A stretch of DNA of 64,000 bases from Cristatella mucedo (lineage: Eukaryota > Bryozoa > Phylactolaemata > Cristatellidae). The notes beneath the pieces are model-generated. The model made no database searches. It was given only the letters and a program-made list of their open reading frames with translations, and was not told where the DNA came from. The DNA lies in contig WPIO01000106.1 in assembly GCA_009760855.2 (NCBI GenBank), positions 1,043,501 through 1,107,500 of the forward strand. The letters run 5' to 3'. A program made the translations under genes and the position numbers. Positions 56,268-64,000 of this stretch are shown one piece after another. How positions within the stretch are numbered: position 1 is the first letter of the stretch; each line of letters starts with the position of its first letter.

Positions 56268-56763
56268 TCAATCATGTGTCACCAATGATATGTTTATGAC
56301 GCCAATTGAAAGACTTAATATATATCCATTAGTAATACCAGACGAATTACCTTCCCTAAGAACACCATGCAGATCAAAAGTCCTTATATATTCAGCTTCA
56401 AGATCCTTTGTATCTTCCTTCAAACGAAAATCGCGTATTGCATTTTTCATTTTCTCAAGAGCTGCTATGTAATAGTTTCTCCGGGAAATACTGAACTAGT
56501 CTCCTATCTTGGCCAAATAAACCAACAACACCCCTTCCTGTTTTACGTACAGACTGGATTGTTATAGTATTTTCTTTAAGTCTGGGAGTATCACAATCAC
56601 AAATACCATTAGAAGTGGCCATCACATGGAAACTCCTTTCTATAATAGTCAAACTGATAGCCACCAATAGAAAGAAGCATATATAAACTAACCGAATAAG
56701 CATACCCTCTCTTGTGACTATTAACTCACCAGAAACTTCCTTATAAACAAAACTCCTAGACAT
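56268..56763 (-). pseudogene. unknown membrane-protein-like coding sequence, one frame break
   Basis: From ATG 56763: MSRSFVYKEVSGELIVTREG, a hydrophobic segment MLIRLVYICFFLLVAISLTI (single-pass membrane or signal anchor), then ICDCDTPRLKENTITIQSVR. The frame ends at 56455, but a second frame (56450-56268) follows at once with KMKNAIRDFRLKEDTKDLEA and EYIRTFDLHGVLREGNSSG. The two look like one protein split by a frameshift or a very short intron. There is a gtaatt donor-like site after REG. No family recognised; it could be a decayed gene, a real exon pair or transposon-derived. Confidence 0.35.
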
Positions 56764-57059
56764 ATAACAAAAGTCTGCCCACCGCCCACATTACCGAAAG
56801 TTGCAGGAGCAGAAGAATCTCCTCACATACTGCCCCAGGAACACCTTGGATTGAATACCACATGTTTATGTATTTACGTTATACCATGAAATACCTCTCT
56901 TTAATTGAAATACAACAAACCCGCACAAACCTCTCAAGCCAAAGCAACAACACATCCATCCAGCCACATCGTATTTACAATGAATATGTTTTAATAATCA
57001 TCCTCCGCTTCCCACGCGAGCCAAGTATGATCGGGGAGCGATGCTGAGAGGAGCGAAAC

Positions 57060-58100
57060 GTGGATTGGCAAAGCGGAAGCGAAAAATTAGTTCTAGTGGG
57101 AGGTGGCTGAGGTGGGTTCGAACGTATTCATTGGAGGCTGGTGAATGATGAAAGTTTACCCGTACGAAAGCTAACGTGTTCTTGTTCATCAGAATGGCAA
57201 GTCATACCCATACATATACCTAAAATCTACTGACTCTTGAACTATTTCTGCGTACCGACTGAAATCGGTCATCGTAACTGCATGCTGGTAGTAGTGTTTG
57301 ACTTCCGACCGATTTCGTTGTACGTAGAAAGTTCTCTAGCCGTTGACTGTTCTAGTCAACACGAACATTTTAGACTAGACTAGGTCCGTATAGAGACCTA
57401 GTTATCGTAAGATTTCAATGGACTGCATTATCACCCGTGTAGCTGACCAACCATACTGCCCCTTACTTGAGTAGCGTTGCTATCCGTGGACGACTATAAC
57501 TATTTGAGAGTAATAGACCCAATGCTTGGAACGCGTGAGCTCTGAGTAATGCTCAACGAAAGCCACGTGATGCATCGAGGTAGCTGCCCATTAGTATGCT
57601 TCCGATTAAAATAAACCGAAGCATATTATTGCATTATTTTCAACCCTACTGCTTCGGGACATATTGTGGGTTGGCCAGTCTCCGACGTGCTGTGGCAAAA
57701 AACAAATTCCGTCGGCTCAGCCGTATCACTTCAAGTACTTTTCTTGCAATATAGCGTTACAGTCGGTTACGTATGTCTTCGCTTTCATGCCGGTGGCGAA
57801 CATCAACTGCATTCTAGAGAGCCCCAATCTCGGAGGCCGTCGGGTACATTCGTCACATCGGTTACGTCCGTCAACAAGCTTAAATCCCTCACGTCCAGTT
57901 AAATCCGCCGGTTACACTGGTCAAAGGCAAATGCCCGTCTTGAAAGGGAGACGTTTATAGCTAGCTTTCGAAGATGCTTTATTTTTTCCGTTAAATCGCG
58001 CAAGTAAATTGCAACTTTAACATGGGTCAGTTTCACTTACTTGGGCGATAATTGAAGGGTAAGGACAGTGAAGTCACGTGGTGGGCAGTGTCATTCTCGC
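57060..58100. repeat. unknown duplicated unit, copy C (left half)
   Basis: Paralogue of 49400-50640. It is interrupted at about 58100 by a near full-length LINE and resumes at about 61815 ('gggccgcagagccgctctct', 'acgtgcgactaacgaagcta'). Confidence 0.75.
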
Positions 58101-58104
58101 CTCC

Positions 58105-60030
58105 TGACATAGAGCGCTCTAACGCGCGTTCGTGTTCGTTGCAGAATTCTTCCGAAAACCGAAGTTCTTGCGAACATCGTATACGGAAACGATACAGCTA
58201 AGACCTTTTTAAAGTTATTCTGATTGTTATTTGACCGTAGCGCGTAAGAAATTACGTGCCTATGGATATCTAAACGCTTATCGCTTCGGGCTGCTGGGTC
58301 TCCCACGATGGCGGCTGCCTTAGCTACGCCGGCGGCTAGTAACCTGCACGTTAGTTATGATCGTCAGCAGCTGTTATCGCTTCGTCACCGTAGATCAAAT
58401 GCATTCCTAGATATTAATGTTGTTGCTAAGATTCATGAACTGTGTATTAACAAAAGAAAAGCACCCCGTAGCCGCCGCGGTGGCCGGAACCGCCAGGTCA
58501 GACGCCGCTCGTTGGGCGGGAACTGCGAGCTGAGTACCCGCTCGTTTGGTATTCCTAGCATTGTCTCGTACCGCTCAGCACGCTCCCCCAAATGCATCAC
58601 TGTAAATCTCTCTAACTTAGTGGTCATCAGGCCTGTTGTAACTCCATCGGCCAGACTTAACGCTTGCTTTTGGAATCCTCGCTCAATGTGCAATAAGCCT
58701 CTGGTAATAAGCGACCTTATTTCTGGAAATGGTATCGACCTGCTCGCCCTAACTGAAACTTGGCTAAAATCAATAAACTGCCCGACAATAAAAGACGCTA
58801 CCCATCTGGTTTCTCGTTCTTTCACACCCCTAGATCGATCAAGCTGGAGGTGCAGTTGCTATTATCGTGCGCTCGAAATTCAACTTCAAGCCATTTGCAG
58901 TACCCTCGAAGCAGTCTTTTGAATAAATTGTCTTGGTCAAGCTACCGATAGTGGCAGTAGTCTATCGCCCACCAGGTACCAAATCCTCCTTTATCTCAGA
59001 TTTCTCCGATCTCAATTCGATTCTGTGTGCAAGAAATCGACCCTTCCTCGTTATTGGTGATATCCACGTTCACTTTGATAACTTATCTGACGCTTTCAGC
59101 ACCGAATTTCATGCATTGACTGAATCATTATCTCTTGTGGCTCATGTGCATGGCCCTACCCACATCAAGGGTCACACACTCGACCAGATTTTCTCATACA
59201 ACTGCACTTTGTCATCACCAATTATCACCAAATTCTGCTTATCTGACCACATGCAGATCACATTCAATCTACAGTGTGTGTCCACCTCCTCCTCTAAAAT
59301 AACCTGTGAATCGTGAAACCTCAAGACCCTTGACATCGATGCTGTCCGTGCGAGAATATCTGCTTCACCTCTGCTGCTCAGTCCTCCCTCCGATCTGTCA
59401 TCATTGGTAGATAGCTACAACACGACACTAGCTGTCACGCTCGACGAGTTTGCACCTGTGATAAAGCGCACTGTGCGCCCCCCCCCCCGCCCAGACGGCC
59501 TATGGTTTACCACAGACATTAAACTAGCCAGGTCTACTAATCGCAAGCTTAAAAAAGCATACAAAAAATCAGGACTGACTGTCCATCGACAGGCATACGA
59601 AGACTACTACTACATGGGTCGTACCAATCGATCCTTGCAAAGGCCAAGTCTAGCTTCTATAGAAACATTGTTGAATCACAGATGCACCATCAAAAAATGC
59701 TGATGTCGACGATAAACCATCTCCTCAACCGCTCCCAGGTTAGCTCCTTACCTGATGATCCTTGTGATGATCTAGCCGATCGCTTCTCTTGATTCTTTGT
59801 GCAGATGATTAACAAGATCGGGGAATCCATCCTGCGATGACAACATCTCCACTAAAATGCTGTTACCCGATTCCTGGCTGCATCTCAATATCTACACTTA
59901 AGCAGGTCACTAGTAATCTAGTCCTGAAGTTCGTATCTCAATCAAAGAAGACAACAAGTCCTTTGGACCCTATTCCCACTGTCCTACTCATACGTTGCAT
60001 TGATCTACTGCTGCCATGGATAACTAACAT

Positions 60031-60062
<32 letters not shown>

Positions 60063-61815
60063 GTTCACTTGATAAAGCGCCCTCAGAGAACTTAATCATT
60101 AATCATTAGTCATTAATTAATCACTAATATGTCATTAGCCTCAGGTCATGTCCCAGCACCTTTCAAAAAAGCTGTAGTCAGGCCACTTCTCAAGAAATCG
60201 ACACTAGACCAAGAGAACTTGAGCAACTACCGCCCAGTCTCCCTTCTACCATTCCTATCAAAGACACTGGAATGGGTCGTGGCAGACCAGCTAAACTCAT
60301 ATATCGAAACCTCACACCTTGCTAGTAAGTTCCAGTCTGGCTTTAGAGCTAATCACTCCACAGAGTCAGCATTGCTTCGGGTATACAACGACCTACTTAG
60401 GAATGCAGACATGGGTAGAGTGTCTCTTCTTGTATTGCTCGACCTTTCGGCGGCTTTTCACACCATCGATCACAAAGTTCTTCAAGAGCGCCTCTCATCT
60501 CGCCTGGGCATCACTGGCACTGCTCTGCAGTGGTTCAGGTCCTATCTCAGTGGGAGACTCCAGAGTATTGACGTGAATGGACAAAGATCATCTGAAGTAC
60601 CTCTGAAATATGGAGTACCTCAGGGCTCAGTGCCAGGTCCGGTTCTTTTCACGGTTTATACTCTCCCTCTTGCTGATGTGATTGCCAAGCACAATCTAGG
60701 CTTTCACTTCTATGCGGATGACACTCAGTTGTACCTTTTCTTTGATCCCTCCCAGCCTTCCAGCACCTCAAGTTATCTCAACTCACTTGCTGCATGTATT
60801 GATGACATCCCCACATGGATGGCAGCAAATTTTGTAAAACTGAATGATGATAAAAACTAACTTACTTGTTATGGGCAAACCGAGTGTGATTCAGAGATTC
60901 GAAAGGCTGACTCTCAAAATTGGCTCTGCCAGCATATCTCCAGTTGAATCAGCTCGAAATCTAGGTGTCATATTCCAAAGCGACCTCTCGTTAGACGACC
61001 ACATCAGCTCCACAGTCAAATCTGCCTAGTTTCAGCTTCATACCATTGCTAGAATTCGGGCTTGTTTAGATAAAGACACCACGTCTAAGTTGGTCCATGC
61101 ATTCGTGACATCCCGCCTCGACTTCTGCAACTCACTGCTTACTGGCCTACCAGCATGTGCGATCAGGCGATTGCAGCTGGTGCCAAACTCTGCAGCTAGG
61201 CTTGTCTGTCGTGAGCGTCGCAGTTGCCACATTACTCCACTTCTCGCCGACCGGCACTGGCTACCAGTCAAGCAACGGATTGACTTCAAGGTTTTGTCGC
61301 TCACTTTTAGGTCACTTCATTCTATGGCTCCAGCCTTTCTCTCAGATATGCTCCCCCATCAGGCCAAGCATCGTACCACCTGCTTTTTGGAATCCAACAG
61401 TCTACAAATACGCCGTAAAAACCTCAAATCATTTAGAGACCGTGCATTTAGTTCGTACGCTCCCAAAGCCTGGAACTCCCTCCTGACCTGCCTCATAACA
61501 TCGGCTGACCTGACCACATTTAAAAAGAATTTAAAAACACATCTATTTAGGACAGCATTTAGTGGGTCCCTGTGACTCGTCCTTGATGTGCTTGTGCGTG
61601 CTGACACTGTGCATGCTGCCACTAACCACATTTGCATGCTGACCTTGTGCATGTCACCCCTAACCATATTATTCATTTTCTTTGTTTTTCAAGCATGATT
61701 TTACTCACCATTCAATTGCATTTCACTTTGCAGCAAATGTAAAGCACCTAGAGAGAGATTGAGTTCTCTGAGGGCGCTTTATCAAGTGCATTATTATTAT
61801 TATTATTATTATCAG
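58105..61815 (+). mobile_element. LINE family A (CR1/L2 clade), near full-length, 3.7 kb
   Basis: The ORF starts at 58308 with a basic N-terminus (RSRRGGRNRQVRRRS). An APE-type endonuclease follows: CFWNPRSMCNKP, catalytic ALTETWL (58746-58766), VAVVYRPPG, and SDH (59242-59250). The reverse transcriptase spans about 60130-60860: [45 protein letters not shown] and YADD (60711-60722). The thumb/C-terminal region runs to 61575, then UTR, stem-loop and ATT tail. It copies itself by target-primed reverse transcription. Frameshifts near 58830 and 60850, stops such as TAG 61027 and a LINE-tail insertion at 60034-60098 make this copy inactive. Confidence 0.95.
60034..60098 (-). mobile_element. LINE A tail nested in LINE A
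   Basis: 'aataataataataatagttc' 'acttgataaagcgccctcag' 'agaacttaat', inserted antisense between the endonuclease and RT blocks. Flanks are 'cattaat'-rich on both sides, suggesting a short target duplication. Confidence 0.9.
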
Positions 61816-61950
61816 AGTGCAGGCTGCCACCACCTGCGGGCCGCAGAGCCGCTCTCTCGGTATTGGCTTCTCACGTTAGTTGCTTGCTCTTTGACCCTGC
61901 TTAATAAACGTGCGACTAACGAAGCTACTGTTCACTAACCGTGACGCTTA

Positions 61951-62042
61951 ATAATAATAATGCATTTGATATAACGCCTTCGGATAACTCAATCTCTTTA
62001 TAGGCACGTCGCGTTTGCTGCAAAGGAAGCACGATCAATCGG
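61951..62042 (-). mobile_element. LINE family A tail-only insertion
   Basis: 'aataataataatgcatttga', 'cggataactcaatctcttta', 'ctgcaaaggaagcacgatca'. Diverged; inserted at the end of unit copy C. Confidence 0.85.
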
Positions 62043-62047
62043 TTATT

Positions 62048-62388
<341 letters not shown>

Positions 62389-63112
62389 CAAGAAGAACAA
62401 CGGGATAAGAATTGACATGTACAGGGTCAGTATTGTTAGCAAGTATTGTTAGCAGCATGCACAATGTCTGCATGTCTGCACACATTACCACATAAAGGAA
62501 GAATGACAAGGACCCACTAAATGCTATAATAAATAGAATTATTACTGTTGTTACTAATATTGATTGCATATTAGTAATGCCATAGCTGCTAATACCCACT
62601 AAATGGTAGAGGCAGCTTAATGGATTCTTATGAATCCTGATTAAGCGGTTACTCAGAATAAACAACCTGCAGTATTTCCGACAAAGGTGGGTTTATAACG
62701 AGACTGGTATATTACAAAGGAGTCCTGCTATGTCGGTTTATACTAGCAGACGTAGCCGTGCGCACAGCCCCTTCTCCATCTTATTACAGCAGCAAGAGGC
62801 TAGTACGTTGTTGACTTAGGCCTAACCTTGACCTAGGCTGTGCGTTCAATCCTTTTGCAATTGATTCTTTATCCCACACTGCTAGCTGAGCGGAGGGGAA
62901 GGGGTGTGGGTAGGGGTGATTGCTTAAAGGTACTCAGCCGCTTCTATAAATGAAGGATTCGAATCAGCCGTTCTTTGTTGACCTAGATCAACCTTACGGC
63001 ACAAGAGAGAGCGTAGTATAAGTAGTTCATTTTCACCTGAGTTAGAAAGGTCTAGTATTCGCGGTGGTTTCAGAGCTCAAGCTGTTGCTAATCAGAAAGA
63101 GGAAGAGAGAGG
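62389..63112. other. intergenic, partly LINE-derived
   Basis: 62400-62530 (minus) retains LINE A UTR words ('gacatgtacagggtcagtat', 'caaggacccactaaatgcta'). The remainder is unassigned. Confidence 0.5.
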
Positions 63113-64000
63113 TATATATATATATATATATAATGATAATAATAATTCACTTGATAAAGTGCCCTCAGAGAACTTAATTTCTCTCTAATAATAATAATAA
63201 TAATAATTCACTTGATGAAGCACCCTCAGAGAACTTAATCTCTCTTTAGGCGCTAAAGGCGCTTTACATTTGCTGCAAAGTGAAATGCAATTGAATGGTA
63301 AGTAAAATTATGCTTGAAAAACAAACAAAATGAATAATATGGTTAGGGGTGACATGCACAGGGTCAGCATGCAAATGTGGTTAGTGGCAGCATGCACAGT
63401 GTCAGCACGCATGAGCACATCGAGGACGAATCACAAGGACCCAATAAATGCTGTCCTAAATAGGTGTTTTTAGGTTCCTTTTAAATGTGGTCAGGTCAGG
63501 GGATGTTCTGATGCAGGTCGGGAGGGAGTTCCAGGCTGTGGGAGCATACGAGCTAAATGCACGGTCTCCAAGGGATTTAAGGTTTTTACGGCGTATAATT
63601 AGACTGTTGGATTCCGAAAATCAGGTGGTACGATGCTTGGCCTGGTGGGGGAGTATATCTGAGAGAAAGGCTGGAGCCAAAGAATGAAGTGACCTAAAAG
63701 TGAGCGACAAAACCTTGAAGTCAATCCGTTGCTTGACTGGTAGCCAGTGCAGGTCGGCGAGAAGTGGAGTAATGTGGCAACTGCGACGCTCACGACAGAC
63801 AAGCCTAGCTGCAGAGTTTGGCACCAGCTGCAATCGCCTGATCGCACATGCCGGTAGGCCAGCGAGCAGTGAGTTGCAGAAGTCGAGGCGGGATGTCACG
63901 AATGCATGGACCAACTTAGACGTGGTGTCTTTATCTAAACAAGCCCGAATTCTAGCAATGGTATGAAGCTGAAACTAGGCAGATTTGACTGTGGAGCTGA
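63113..64000 (-). mobile_element. LINE family A with doubled 3' tail, runs off the window
   Basis: After TA(63113-63132), one tail unit (63135-63187) and then a second complete tail (63188-63260), UTR, and C-terminal coding sequence on the minus strand (63914-63621: [40 protein letters not shown]). Continues past 64000 toward the RT region. Well preserved. Confidence 0.94.

Overview
The window reads as nuclear DNA of an invertebrate animal. Genes are split by spliceosomal introns with gt/ag borders, two protein genes belong to families typical of animals, there is a eukaryotic tRNA gene with a Pol III T-run, and the non-coding DNA is packed with CR1/L2-type LINEs, tRNA-derived SINEs and long AG, CTGT, CA and TA microsatellites. 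I cannot assign a phylum from sequence alone.

Layout. (1) About 1.3-13.7 kb, plus strand: nine exons of a furin/PCSK-type proprotein convertase. The full catalytic domain (Asp, His, Asn, Ser) and the P domain can be read in phase. The N-terminal signal/prodomain exons lie left of the window, and the C-terminal exons were not found. A tRNA-Glu(CTC) gene sits antisense just beyond the last recognised exon. (2) 14-22.3 kb: no recognised gene; decayed LINEs, SINEs and microsatellites. (3) 22.3-33.4 kb: an AT-rich element of about 11 kb bounded by terminal inverted repeats of about 225 bp. It carries broken pieces of a retroviral-type integrase and a protein-primed family B DNA polymerase, so it is a decayed Maverick/Polinton. 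It also holds a gene resembling phage tail-fibre proteins and is itself hit by several LINE/SINE insertions. (4) 35.9-48.0 kb, minus strand: a complete 12-exon sorting nexin of the SNX1/SNX2 type (about 526 codons), acidic N-terminus, PX domain, BAR domain and the conserved C-terminal end. A 10-bp palindrome matching the CLEAR (TFEB/HLH-30) consensus lies 8 bp before its start codon. (5) 48-64 kb: intergenic DNA with diverged duplications of an unknown unit, a near full-length LINE (about 58.1-61.8 kb) inserted in one of them, more SINEs, and the 3' part of another LINE running off the right end.

The two host genes both belong to the secretory/endosomal system: the convertase cleaves precursors in the Golgi and endosomes, and SNX1/2 is a membrane-bending subunit that returns cargo from endosomes to the Golgi. 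Nothing shows that they are co-regulated. The LINE and one SINE family share a 3' stem-loop, which points to a mobilising LINE/SINE partnership. Most microsatellites here appear to have grown from, or lie next to, the tails of these elements.
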